A stretch of 35,027 nucleotides of DNA from Pseudomonadota bacterium. GTDB taxonomy: Bacteria > Myxococcota_A > Polyangia > Haliangiales > Haliangiaceae. Below the pieces are notes generated by a model. The model saw nothing but the letters and a program-made list of their open reading frames with translations. It was not told the DNA's origin and did no database searches. Every line of letters starts with the position of its first letter. The first letter of the stretch is position 1. The translations under genes were made by a program, and so were the position numbers. Positions 16,971-25,596 of the stretch are shown here, in pieces. Location: positions 1 through 35,027 of the forward strand of contig JAEYYY010000038.1 in assembly GCA_023430775.1 (NCBI GenBank), read 5' to 3'.

Positions 16971-19900
16971 TCAGGGGAGCAGCTTGAACACCACGCGGAA
17001 GCTGGTGTCGGTGATGTCCTGCTCGGCAGGGTCGTTGAAGTTCTTGCCGAGGTAGCCGCCCTGGACGCTGATCTTGTAGCTGGCCTTGAGCTCGGCGCGC
17101 ACGTTGACCGTGTAGCCGCGGATCGTCTGCTCGGTGGTGTTGATCAGGTTCAGGTTCTCGGCGAACGGCAGCTTCTTCTCGATCCGGTAGCCGATCGAGC
17201 CGAACCCGACCTCGATGCGGAGCACGTCGAGGCCGGTGAGTCGCGTCAGCGAGTTCTCGAGCAGGTCGCTCACCCAGTCGCCGGCGAGGTCCTTGACGAT
17301 CTGATCGGCGAAGCCCTGCGTGGGGTTCGTCGTCGGATCGATGTTGTTGATGTTCGAGCCGAGGATCTGATCGCCGAGCGAGCGGCGCAGCTGCTCCGGG
17401 TTGCGACCCAGCAGCAGCAGCGCGACGGTCTGCGAGCGGGTGTAGCCCGTCGAGGTCGTCAGGTCCCAGCCGACGGAGTCGACGTTGCCGTCGATCTTCA
17501 GCGTGATCACGTGATCCTGACCGCTGAGATCGCGGTAGTCGGCCTCGCTGTGGATGTCGAGGCGCGGGTTGCCGGCGCGCTGCGCCTTCTCGAAGTCGAT
17601 CGTGCCGCCGGTGCGGATGAACCGCGCGCGCATGCCCGGCAGCTTGAACGTGCCGCCGTCGACGCGCAGCGTGCCGAGCAGGCGCGGGTCGCGCGGTGTC
17701 GAGGTCAGCCGGATGTCGCGGCCCGACATGTCGATCGTCGTGATGTTGCTCTTGAGGGAGAACTTGCGAACGTCGAGCTTGAGGTCGAGATCCGCGTTGC
17801 CGATCAGCGACGACGCATCCCACACCGGGGTCACCGGCGGTGCATTCGAGGCCAGTGCCTTGATGCTGTCGCTGATGAAGTCGAAGTCCTGGCGGAAGAA
17901 GCCGTCGACCACCGTGATCTCGCCGCGGATGTCGAGGTTCGCGCTCTCGCTCGTCCGCGAGATGCCGATGCCGGTCGCGCTGACCAGCAGATCGAGGCGA
18001 CCGGGCTGCTGGAACGCGAGCCCCTCGGCGTTGAGCGACAGGTTCAGCTTGGCCAGGTTGCCGTCGCGGATCTCGGCGTAGCCGTGGTCGAGCACGGTGA
18101 CGCGACCCTCGCCGCCGATCGACAGCGACAGGTTGCTGAGCACGCTGACCTTGTAGGACCGCACGTCGTCGACGGTCTCGGTCTCGATCTCGATGCTGCC
18201 GCCGCTGATCTGGATCTCCTTGCGCAGCAGGCGAGGCAGCACGGTGATCGGGCGCGGCAGCTCGTTCGGGCGCAGACAATCGCCGGGCTTCGCGCCCTGC
18301 GCGCTGCACGGCGGCGGCGGATCGAACACCAGCGTGCCCGCGATCGTCGGGCGCGGTCCCTTGCCGGTGAGCAGCAGGTCTCCCTGGATCCGCGCCAGCC
18401 CGCTGGCCTGCGAGATCATGTCCTTCGCGAGCAGACCGAGCATCTTGCCGGCCAGCTGGCCTTCGATCAGCACGCCCCAGGACACCGGCTCGAGGCCGTC
18501 GAGCTGGATCGCGCCCTTGACGAACAGCTCGCCCGCTTCGTCGCGCGCGGTGCCGCGCTGCTTGCCGGCGCACGCGGTGGCATCGGCGACCGCGCTGCCG
18601 CGACCCGCGCCCGAGGCATCGCGATGGGTATCGCGCACGCGCAGCCGCACGCCGGTGAAGCCGAGGCTGCCGTTCGCGAGCTTGATCAGGCCGCTGTTCG
18701 CCTCGAGGATCGTGTCGTCGCTGCCGACCGGCGTCAGCTCGATGCGGTTGATCTGCAGCGCGGCCTCGTAGCTCGGCTTCTTGTAGTTGCCCTTGATCGA
18801 GGCCGACAGATCCGCGGTGCCCGACACGCACGAGAACTGGGTCTCGATCAGCGGTCCGAGCGCCGCGAGGTCGAGCTTGCCGATCGCCTCGATCGCGACC
18901 TCCTGCGGCGTGACGCGACCCTTGAAGTCGATCGTGCCGGCGGTCTTGCCGCCCTGCGGACCGATCGCGAGCTTGGTGGTGCAATCGATCCGCGCGCCGG
19001 TCTTGCGATCGCGACACGCGAAGTCGATCGACGACGGCGTCACGCGCAGCGACACCGCGGGCTGCTTCGTCCGATCCTGATCGACCGCGCGGACGGCGAG
19101 CGGCACGAACCGGCCGTCGTTGCCCTTGTGCATCACGGTGCCGGTCATCTCGGTCAGCTCGATCCACGCCTCGGGCTCGACGGGCTTGACCGGCCGCAGC
19201 TCGTGCCGCACGAACACCGAGCCGCTGACCCACGCCTGGGTCGGCATCGGCAGGCCGAGTCGCTTCTGAAGATCGAGGAGCACATCGAGCTCGATCCGGC
19301 GGCCACTGATCGTCAGCTCGACGGGGAACGGCGCCTGGGTGCCGAGGTTGCCCGAGATCTGGAGCCGGCCCGCGAGCGCCCGGCCCGAGAACGCGATGCC
19401 CGGGATGTTACCGACCTTGCCCGGGGTCACCGCGATCTGCATGTCGCCGAGGAACGAGCCGGCGACCCACGACCGCAACAGCTGGACGGCACCCTCGGCC
19501 TGCGGCGCATCGGGCGAGCCATCGAGGTGGAGCGTCATCGAGGCCAGGCCACCGATGTCGAGCGGCGCGGCCGGTGGCTTCGCCGGCTTCTTGCCGGCCG
19601 GGGTGGGGGCGGGCGCCGGCGTCAGGATCTGCTCGAGGATCGCGACCGGTACGTCGGACAGCGCGACCGTGCCGGTCAGCCGCGGCGGCGTGGTGACGTT
19701 GCCCTTCCGGACCGCGGGCAGCCGCGCGATCGTCGCGTCGACGATGCCGCCGCCGTCGCGGGTCGCCGTCGCCACCGCGCAGAACCCGGAGCGCTTGCCT
19801 TGCTCGCACTGCGCGAGGTCATCGGAGTCGAGGTACGCGGTGCGCGGCCGGCACTTCTGGCCGTCGTCGCCGCGGTTGACGCACATCGCGATGTTCGTGA

Positions 19901-22298
19901 ACTTGTCGCCGAACACGGTGAGCTTGTCGGCGCGGGCGTGAACCTTCGCGAGGTTCAGCCACTCCATCGGCTCGCGCTTCACCAGCGTGCCGGTCAGATC
20001 GACATCGACGGTATCGATCGTGCCCTTGACGACGTTGCCGAGGCCGCAGATCTTCGTCGCGTCGAGCTTCCGCCCATCGACGTGCAGCTTCTCGATCTGC
20101 GCCGGCCGCCCGGTCGAGCTATCGCCGGTGCGGATCCGGCCGCTGCCCTCGAGCGAGCCACCGAGCGTGCCGGTGCGCATCTTGCGGATGTCGAGCACGC
20201 CCGACGCCGAGTCGAACTGCGAGTCGAGGATCGACAGCTTGTCGACGCACGGCAGCCCGGCGAGCTCGGTGGCGACGTTGAGCTTTGGCTTGGTGATCGG
20301 TCCCGTGATCACGACGGGCGCGCCGCCGAGCCCGGTGCTGCACGCGCTCTCGACGAAGGCGGGCAGTCCGAACCGGCGCAGCCAGTTGCCGAGGTCGGGC
20401 GCGCAGCCATCGATCTCGAGCCGCGTCCGCGAGCACGCGGCGCACGTCTTGTCGGTCGGGCAGTCGCCGGCGCCGCAGTCGAAGTCGTGCAGCACGTCGA
20501 TCAGGCCATCGATCGACGCCCGCGTGCGCCCGGCCTCGATGCGCACCTGCTGGATGTTGAGGGTGTCGAACTGGTCCTTGGTGAACAGCCGCCCCTTGAA
20601 CGCGCGGACCGATTTTTCCGTCGCCGTGCGTCCCAGCGCGAGATCGAAGTCCTCGAGCGCGAACGCGACCTTCGAATCGCCGACCGCCGTCAGCCGGCCC
20701 TGCAGCATGGTGCCGATCGGCTTGGTCGATGCGGGCAAGAAGCGCGCGACATCGATCGGCTTCACGATCTCGACGTGGGCCCGCGCGTTGAACGGCTTGA
20801 CGCCGAACGTCGCCGCGACGACGACCTCGCCGGGTTCCTTGCCGCCGCGGATCAGCGCCGTCGTCTTGTCGATCGAGCCCTGCTCGTTGACCATGTCGAT
20901 GCTGCCCTCGACGTCGGCCAGCGTCAGTCGCAGCGGCTCCTCGTCGGCACTGAGATCGACGTCGAAGTCGAGGTTCTTCATCGACAGGCCGATCTTCGGC
21001 AGCGCCACGAACGGGCCGGTCAGCGAGATCTTGCCATCGAGCTGATCGCCGCCGACGTCCGAGTCGATGCACGAGCGCACCGTGTGGCCCATGTTCTTGC
21101 CGTCGAGCGCGAGGTTCCACGAGCCGTCGTACGGGCGATCCCAGTAGTTGTAGAGCTCGCCGGTGACGTGCAGCGATGCGCCCTTCGCCGGATCCGGTGT
21201 CGGATCGTCCTTGGTCTTGCACGGCAGCGTCTTCGCCTTGAGATCGAGCTCGAGCGTGTTGGCGACGAAGTCCTTGCGCGGCCACTCGCCCGGTAGCTGC
21301 GCGAGGCGGTCGAGCTGGACGTCGACGATCGGGAGCTCGTACTCGACGTCGCGACCCTTCGGCGGATACGCCTCGCCCTTGGCCGGCATGCGGAACGTGT
21401 CGCGCGGGCCCTCGTCCCACAGCCGCAGCACGCCCTTCTGCGCGGTCGCCTCGAGGCGGACGTAGAACTTCGCGACCAGCGGGTCGACCGGGTCCATGTA
21501 GAGGTACGAGGTGTTCTTCCACGTCGACTCGTCGTCGCCGCCATCGACGTTGACGTTCTCGATCCGCGCGGTCGTGCCGAAGCCCCACATCTTTCCCTGG
21601 CTGCCGTAGGGATTCATGTGGACGGTCAGGTTGACGCCCTTGATGTGGATGTCGCGCAGGTCGAAGATCGGCCCCGGCGTGTCGGCGTAGATGCCGGCGC
21701 GGAAGCCGGCCTTCATCCGTGGGTAGAACGCCGTCAGGATCGAGACGATCGTGCGGTCGTAGGCATGGAGCGGGTAGGGCTCGCGGGTCTGCTCGAGCAG
21801 CACCTCGCCGCCGTGCATCACCAGCTTGCGGATGACGAAGTCGTGGTTGCCGAACATCAGGGCGTGGATGTCGACCTCGCCGGTGATCTTCTCGGTCTCG
21901 AGCAGGACCTTCCGGGGGCGCCGCTTGGAGGCGGGATCGGGGTCGGGGCGCTCGTCGAGGGTGCAGTCCTCGTTGGGATCCCCCTCACGGATCTCGTCGA
22001 GGGCCTCGGCGCCGCTGTTGAGTGCGCAGTCGTCCCACACCTTGACGTTGCGGAATGTCAGCGGGACCCAGCCGCCTGTCAGAGCTTTTTTGATCGCCGA
22101 CGAGTCCCACTCGATCGCGCCGATCTCGATCCGGCCGCGCATCTTCTTGTTGAGCGTTGTCGCGATCTTGTCCGCCAGCGCAGGTCCGTGGAAGGACACG
22201 CGAAGCACGACGAATCCCGAGCCCAGCAACACCACCAGCGCGACTGCGATGATGGCGAGCCAGCGGCGGCGTCGTCGAACACGAGGACTAGGCGGCAC
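16971..22298 (-). CDS. tamB: TamB-like (AsmA/DUF490) inter-membrane protein, giant form
   Basis: 1775 residues; E. coli TamB has 1259. The N-terminal basic patch RVRRRRRW and one hydrophobic helix (~13-35) anchor it in the inner membrane. The rest is a long run of beta-strand repeats expected to form a periplasm-spanning hydrophobic groove. The C-terminal DUF490 domain is recognisable (LLGTLRVDGGTFKLPGMRARF, GGTIDFEK, GNPRLDIHSEA, QTVALLLLGRNPEQL, LRIEVGFGSIGYRIEKKLP). The family links the inner membrane to a TamA/BamA partner and is implicated in protein insertion and phospholipid transport. Several Cys pairs, including a dense cluster near 20400-20485, are unusual. GTG start at 22298 behind GGGAG; no better Met exists before the anchor. 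First gene of the long minus-strand series. Confidence 0.88.
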   Translation of the reverse strand: MPPSPRVRRRRRWLAIIAVALVVLLGSGFVVLRVSFHGPALADKIATTLNKKMRGRIEIGAIEWDSSAIKKALTGGWVPLTFRNVKVWDDCALNSGAEALDEIREGDPNEDCTLDERPDPDPASKRRPRKVLLETEKITGEVDIHALMFGNHDFVIRKLVMHGGEVLLEQTREPYPLHAYDRTIVSILTAFYPRMKAGFRAGIYADTPGPIFDLRDIHIKGVNLTVHMNPYGSQGKMWGFGTTARIENVNVDGGDDESTWKNTSYLYMDPVDPLVAKFYVRLEATAQKGVLRLWDEGPRDTFRMPAKGEAYPPKGRDVEYELPIVDVQLDRLAQLPGEWPRKDFVANTLELDLKAKTLPCKTKDDPTPDPAKGASLHVTGELYNYWDRPYDGSWNLALDGKNMGHTVRSCIDSDVGGDQLDGKISLTGPFVALPKIGLSMKNLDFDVDLSADEEPLRLTLADVEGSIDMVNEQGSIDKTTALIRGGKEPGEVVVAATFGVKPFNARAHVEIVKPIDVARFLPASTKPIGTMLQGRLTAVGDSKVAFALEDFDLALGRTATEKSVRAFKGRLFTKDQFDTLNIQQVRIEAGRTRASIDGLIDVLHDFDCGAGDCPTDKTCAACSRTRLEIDGCAPDLGNWLRRFGLPAFVESACSTGLGGAPVVITGPITKPKLNVATELAGLPCVDKLSILDSQFDSASGVLDIRKMRTGTLGGSLEGSGRIRTGDSSTGRPAQIEKLHVDGRKLDATKICGLGNVVKGTIDTVDVDLTGTLVKREPMEWLNLAKVHARADKLTVFGDKFTNIAMCVNRGDDGQKCRPRTAYLDSDDLAQCEQGKRSGFCAVATATRDGGGIVDATIARLPAVRKGNVTTPPRLTGTVALSDVPVAILEQILTPAPAPTPAGKKPAKPPAAPLDIGGLASMTLHLDGSPDAPQAEGAVQLLRSWVAGSFLGDMQIAVTPGKVGNIPGIAFSGRALAGRLQISGNLGTQAPFPVELTISGRRIELDVLLDLQKRLGLPMPTQAWVSGSVFVRHELRPVKPVEPEAWIELTEMTGTVMHKGNDGRFVPLAVRAVDQDRTKQPAVSLRVTPSSIDFACRDRKTGARIDCTTKLAIGPQGGKTAGTIDFKGRVTPQEVAIEAIGKLDLAALGPLIETQFSCVSGTADLSASIKGNYKKPSYEAALQINRIELTPVGSDDTILEANSGLIKLANGSLGFTGVRLRVRDTHRDASGAGRGSAVADATACAGKQRGTARDEAGELFVKGAIQLDGLEPVSWGVLIEGQLAGKMLGLLAKDMISQASGLARIQGDLLLTGKGPRPTIAGTLVFDPPPPCSAQGAKPGDCLRPNELPRPITVLPRLLRKEIQISGGSIEIETETVDDVRSYKVSVLSNLSLSIGGEGRVTVLDHGYAEIRDGNLAKLNLSLNAEGLAFQQPGRLDLLVSATGIGISRTSESANLDIRGEITVVDGFFRQDFDFISDSIKALASNAPPVTPVWDASSLIGNADLDLKLDVRKFSLKSNITTIDMSGRDIRLTSTPRDPRLLGTLRVDGGTFKLPGMRARFIRTGGTIDFEKAQRAGNPRLDIHSEADYRDLSGQDHVITLKIDGNVDSVGWDLTTSTGYTRSQTVALLLLGRNPEQLRRSLGDQILGSNINNIDPTTNPTQGFADQIVKDLAGDWVSDLLENSLTRLTGLDVLRIEVGFGSIGYRIEKKLPFAENLNLINTTEQTIRGYTVNVRAELKASYKISVQGGYLGKNFNDPAEQDITDTSFRVVFKLLP

Positions 22299-22444
22299 GC
22301 TCCCGGCTCGAAAGTATCACGCGTCACCGTCGACGAATTCGAGCGTGAGGCGATTCACGATGAGCCGGGTGGGACGACAAATCGCCCCACGACGGTTGCC
22401 TGGCTCTCGTCAGTTCACTTTTGTGAAGCACTCGCATTTCAGCG

Positions 22445-22473
22445 TGGTCAGGCTCGTGCGCGACCTCTATACT
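22445..22473 (+). promoter_or_regulatory. Candidate sigma-70-type promoter for the PDZ gene
   Basis: TGGTCA (22445-22450) and TATACT (22468-22473) are 17 nt apart in the 219-nt divergent gap between the TamB-like gene and the PDZ gene, ~45 nt before the PDZ start. The -10 box matches the consensus at 5 of 6 positions, the -35 at 4 of 6. The gap is less GC-rich than its surroundings. Prediction only. Confidence 0.4.
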
Positions 22474-22517
22474 GGTTCCAACGCTCTAGTGTTTAACGAT
22501 CTAACGTGAGGCATCGA

Positions 22518-23054
22518 ATGTCCGACGAGACGACGACCGAGCTGCCCGCCGCCGCAGATACCGTGAACCTGCCCGTCCTTCGCCGCGAAGCGCTGCTTCC
22601 CAACGAACGCAGTCGTGGCCTCGGGACCGTCGCTGTCGTCTGTACGATGGCGGGCGTTGCCTCCGGGCTGGCGCTCGCCACCACGCTGATGGCCATGCAG
22701 GTCGCCGACACGATGTCGTCGCGGCCGCACTGTTCGCGATCCTTTTCGGGCGCGAACATGGTCGAGGTGGTCCAGCCCGAGCACGGCTTCCTCGGTATCC
22801 GCTACGTGTTCCACACCAACCAGGGCGCCGTCGTCGACAGCGTCCTCCCCAACACGCCCGCCCAGCAGATCGGCATCAAGGAGGGCGACAAGGTGATCGC
22901 CGTCGATGGCGACCATGTCGACTCGGCCAACGAGCTCCAGGAGCGGATCTACAACGCCGCCCCCGGCAGCCGGCCGCTGATCACGATCGAGCGCGACGGG
23001 ACCCAGCGCCAGCTTCGTCCGATGCTGGTCGCGTGGCCGTCGGTCGCTCCGTAA
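22518..23054 (+). CDS. Membrane-anchored PDZ-domain protein
   Basis: 178 residues. The ATG at 22518 has GAGG 8 nt upstream; an in-frame GTG at 22506 would overlap that site. Residues ~35-60 form one transmembrane helix, leaving a ~34-residue N-terminal tail inside and a C-terminal PDZ domain (~92-172: GFLGIRYVFHTNQGAVVDSVLPNTPAQQIGIKEGDKVIAVDG) outside. This PDZ form, with the ligand loop FLGI, resembles those of HtrA/DegP and type II secretion GspC proteins, but no protease domain is present. It may recruit or regulate a periplasmic protease. A strong terminator follows. Confidence 0.8.
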   Translation: MSDETTTELPAAADTVNLPVLRREALLPNERSRGLGTVAVVCTMAGVASGLALATTLMAMQVADTMSSRPHCSRSFSGANMVEVVQPEHGFLGIRYVFHTNQGAVVDSVLPNTPAQQIGIKEGDKVIAVDGDHVDSANELQERIYNAAPGSRPLITIERDGTQRQLRPMLVAWPSVAP

Positions 23055-23080
23055 CGCCAACCAGCGTCACGGAAGCCAGG

Positions 23081-23110
23081 CACCCTGCCAACGAAATTGG
23101 CAGGGTGTTT
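23081..23110 (+). terminator. Rho-independent terminator after the PDZ gene
   Basis: A perfect 11-bp inverted repeat, CACCCTGCCAA (23081-23091) and TTGGCAGGGTG (23097-23107), closes on a CGAAA loop and is followed by TTT. It lies 27 nt after the PDZ stop. This is the clearest terminator in the window. Confidence 0.85.
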
Positions 23111-23177
23111 CTGTATCTACGCAATTTCCGGTACCCTGGTGATGGATCGGGCCTTGCTGCGGCACTCACCTGGAATC

Positions 23178-23561
23178 ATGCGTTCGCTCGTCCTCAGCCT
23201 CGGCCTCGGCCTCGCACTCGGCCTTGGCTGCGTCACGCCGTCGATTCCAATCCCGCCGCCGGACCCGGGCGCGATGACGTTCCGCATCGAGGGCAGTGGC
23301 ACCGGCGAGTCGCGGGCCTCGTTCGAGTACCCGCCCGAGGCGAACTACAGCGAGGCCACGGTGTTCGTGTTCAACCGTGATCGCGGGGTCGGCATCATCA
23401 CCACCGCGAACTTCGATGGCTCGGTGAGCAAGACCGAGCCGGTCCCGGCGGACCTCGGCGAGCAGATCGTGGTGACGTTCGAGCGAGACGAGCAGACGGT
23501 GTCGTCGTGCATCCGGCTCCGTGAAGGCGCGCAGAGCGCCACCGACTACTGCAGTCCGTAG
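23178..23561 (+). CDS. Small lipoprotein, unknown function
   Basis: 127 residues from the ATG at 23178 (MRSLVLSLGLGLALGLGC), chosen because it places an ideal lipoprotein signal at the N-terminus with the acylated Cys at 18; an in-frame ATG at 23142 would add 12 residues. The mature protein starts with a Pro-rich linker, then ~80 residues of predicted beta structure (TFRIEGSGTGESRASFEY, EATVFVFNRDRGVGIITTANFDGSV, EQIVVTFERDEQTVSSCIRL), looking like one Ig-like or carboxypeptidase-regulatory-like sandwich with two Cys. Eight nt separate it from the next lipoprotein gene. No family recognised. Confidence 0.7.
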   Translation: MRSLVLSLGLGLALGLGCVTPSIPIPPPDPGAMTFRIEGSGTGESRASFEYPPEANYSEATVFVFNRDRGVGIITTANFDGSVSKTEPVPADLGEQIVVTFERDEQTVSSCIRLREGAQSATDYCSP

Positions 23562-23569
23562 GCGATCGC

Positions 23570-24484
23570 GTGCCGGCACGAACCGCCGTCGCGTGTGTGC
23601 TCGGGTTGCTGGCCTGCAGTGCCGACGCCCAGCCCGGGTCGCGGCTCGAACCGATGGGGGCGGTGTCGGGGGCGTTCACGATCACCGAGGGAGCTGCGTG
23701 GTTCTCGTCCGGTGATGGCGCGATCCGACACCTCGAGCTCGCGACCGGCGCGGTCGAGATGTTCGGAACGATCGATCCGGCTGCGACCGACCTCAGCGTG
23801 ATCGACGATCGCGCCTACTGGACGTACAGCGATCACCTCGAGCGCTGCGGCAGGCTCTACGTCACCACCCCGGATCGAGTCGAGCGCACGGGCCCCGAGG
23901 ATGGGCTGTGCTGGTCGCTGATCGGCAGCTTCGAGCGCCGGTTGATCGTTCGCCAGCGAGCCAGCCCGTCCTCGATCGGCGAGACCATCATCGCGACCTA
24001 CGACGTCGAGACCCAGGAGCTCGCGATCGTGCACCGGTTCTTCAGCAGCGAGCGGGTTCGCCTGGTCGATCACCAGCTCGTGATCGTCGAGTCCGGGGTC
24101 GCCCGGATCGTCGATCTCCGCACCGGGCGCACGGTGCAGATCCCGATCAAGCGCACGGCGCCGTTCTGGATGGTGCCGACCGGGGACGATGGCCTCGTAT
24201 GGCTCGAAAACGACGTGCTGATCGAGCAGCACGAAAAAGGGGGACCGTTCGAGATCGCGACGGTCTCGCCCTCGACCATCGAGCTCGGACGCGCCGGTAG
24301 TGTGTGGACGGCGCTCGAGGAAACGGATGACACGACCGACCTGCTCCGTATCGATGGTGCCGGCCGCGCTCATCGTTGGCCGGTCTCCGGCGCGGTCGAC
24401 GCGAGTCTGGTGCACGACGACGCCTACTGGTTCACGACCGTCGACGAGACGTCTGGCAGCACGCTGTGGCGCTTCGGGCCGTGA
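23570..24484 (+). CDS. Lipoprotein with beta-propeller-like repeats
   Basis: 304 residues, GTG start; lipobox LLAC with Cys at 16. The mature part is built from repeating beta elements with Trp/Tyr followed by Asp/Thr (GAAWFSSGDGAIRHLEL, DRAYWTYSDHLERCGRLYVTT, GLVWLENDVLIEQHE, GSVWTALEETDDTTDLLRID, DAYWFTTVDETSGSTLWRF). This fits a six- or seven-bladed propeller of the kind common in myxobacterial lipoproteins. No catalytic motif is seen. It lies 8 nt after the preceding lipoprotein gene, so the two are probably co-expressed. It converges on the barrel gene at 24639, with a terminator hairpin between. Confidence 0.7.
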   Translation: MPARTAVACVLGLLACSADAQPGSRLEPMGAVSGAFTITEGAAWFSSGDGAIRHLELATGAVEMFGTIDPAATDLSVIDDRAYWTYSDHLERCGRLYVTTPDRVERTGPEDGLCWSLIGSFERRLIVRQRASPSSIGETIIATYDVETQELAIVHRFFSSERVRLVDHQLVIVESGVARIVDLRTGRTVQIPIKRTAPFWMVPTGDDGLVWLENDVLIEQHEKGGPFEIATVSPSTIELGRAGSVWTALEETDDTTDLLRIDGAGRAHRWPVSGAVDASLVHDDAYWFTTVDETSGSTLWRFGP

Positions 24485-24592
24485 CCCGGAACGTAACGTC
24501 CACGGTGTCGATCACCATCACGCTTGCGTTCCCGTTCACGGGCGCGGCCACGATCACGGGGACGATCACGTTCACGGGATGCCCGAAACGAC
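24485..24592. other. Low-complexity intergenic stretch
   Basis: Between the propeller lipoprotein stop and the hairpin, the DNA is made of short recurring words: gttcacggg occurs twice and acgatcacg twice. I see no convincing gene in it. Confidence 0.4.
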
Positions 24593-24617
24593 AGAGGGCG
24601 CCGTCGTGGCGCCCTCT
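24593..24617. terminator. Bidirectional terminator hairpin between convergent genes
   Basis: Perfect 10-bp inverted repeat AGAGGGCGCC / GGCGCCCTCT around a 5-nt loop (GTCGT), placed between the stops of the lipoprotein (24484) and the barrel gene (24639). It has no clear T tract on either side, so strength is uncertain. Confidence 0.55.
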
Positions 24618-24638
24618 CGCGTTCGTCCGGTTCGGCGG

Positions 24639-25589
24639 TTAGTTGGTCCGCTTCACCTTGGTCGGGAACATGATCGACACGCCCGCACCGAAGAACAGGT
24701 GGTGCACGAAGCGGTTGTCATCCGACGTCACCGCGCCGTCCGGACCATCGCGCGGACCCGACACGTCGGCACCCGACGGATTGTCCTGGAACGCGTAGTC
24801 GCGGACCGTGAGGTCGAGCGCGATGAAGTCGTTCAGGAAGACGTGGATGCCACCACCGAGGTAGAGGCCGAGGCGCGAGCCGTTGTTGAGCGGATCGTCG
24901 TTATTCGGGTTGAGATCGGGCGGCGCCATCGTCGCCGGATCCGTGGTGCCCGGGTGCGTGTCGTTGCAGACCGACGCCGGGCAGTCCGAGGTCAGCTGCG
25001 CGAACGCGAGGCCGGCCTGGAAGTAGAAGTCGAAGGCGACGTAGGCCTGGCCGAACGCGGCGAGCTTGCCGTACCAGGGCGTGAGGCTCGCGTAGACGGC
25101 GCCGTGCACCGGCATCTCGTTGAGGCGGAGCTTGAATTCGTCCTGCGACGGCTCGCGCGTCATGTTGTCGACGTTCGGCTCGAGCGTCGGGATGATGCGC
25201 TCGACCAGCTTGGTGTTGAGCGCGGTCGAGCCGACGACGATGCCGCCGATCGAGAACTTGTCACCGAAGTGGTACTCGAGCTTGGCGCCACCACCGATGA
25301 TGTGGCGGAAGTCGGCGTTGATCGTGGACTCGAAGAGCGGCGCGAACTCGAACCGGCCCGAGACCAGGAGACGACGGTGACGGACGGCTGGCTGATCTTT
25401 GAGATCGTTCAAGCGGCGAGCTTCGCCGGCGCCATTGCCATTGCCGTTGCCATTGCCATTGCCGGCGCCAGCGCCGTTACCGGCGCCGCCACCGCGACCG
25501 GCCGGCGGAGCGGCGTCGTCGTCGGCGAAGGCGGGCGAGGAGAAGGTCAACGCGACCGATGCTGCGAGGATGAGGTGCTTCAGGTTCAT
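24639..25589 (-). CDS. Outer-membrane beta-barrel protein (myxobacterial type), copy 2
   Basis: 316 residues; signal peptide cleaved near AFA|DD, TGAGGAAC ribosome-binding site. A Gly/Asn low-complexity segment (GN repeats, ~32-56) precedes the barrel domain (~75-316) with strands such as GGGAKLEYHFGDKFSIGGIVVG, YVAFDFYFQAGLAFAQL and LGLYLGGGIHVFLNDFIALDLTVRDYAFQD. The last of these resembles VGAGMRFFLSKWLTVNAGVRDYIFID in the neighbour, and P.YGK.A also recurs, so the two are paralogues. The VRDY-type strand is typical of the outer-membrane barrel family of myxobacteria, which as I recall includes gliding-motility proteins GltA/GltB; no motility role is shown here. Seven nt after the first copy. 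Confidence 0.82.
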   Translation of the reverse strand: MNLKHLILAASVALTFSSPAFADDDAAPPAGRGGGAGNGAGAGNGNGNGNGNGAGEARRLNDLKDQPAVRHRRLLVSGRFEFAPLFESTINADFRHIIGGGAKLEYHFGDKFSIGGIVVGSTALNTKLVERIIPTLEPNVDNMTREPSQDEFKLRLNEMPVHGAVYASLTPWYGKLAAFGQAYVAFDFYFQAGLAFAQLTSDCPASVCNDTHPGTTDPATMAPPDLNPNNDDPLNNGSRLGLYLGGGIHVFLNDFIALDLTVRDYAFQDNPSGADVSGPRDGPDGAVTSDDNRFVHHLFFGAGVSIMFPTKVKRTN

Positions 25590-25596
25590 GGGTTCC

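Noticed and set aside
17511..21296. A 1261-codon open frame on the plus strand
   Set aside because: It is antisense to the TamB-like gene. Its product is Arg/Ala/Asp/Leu-rich with no motif; such frames arise from GC-rich codon bias opposite real genes.
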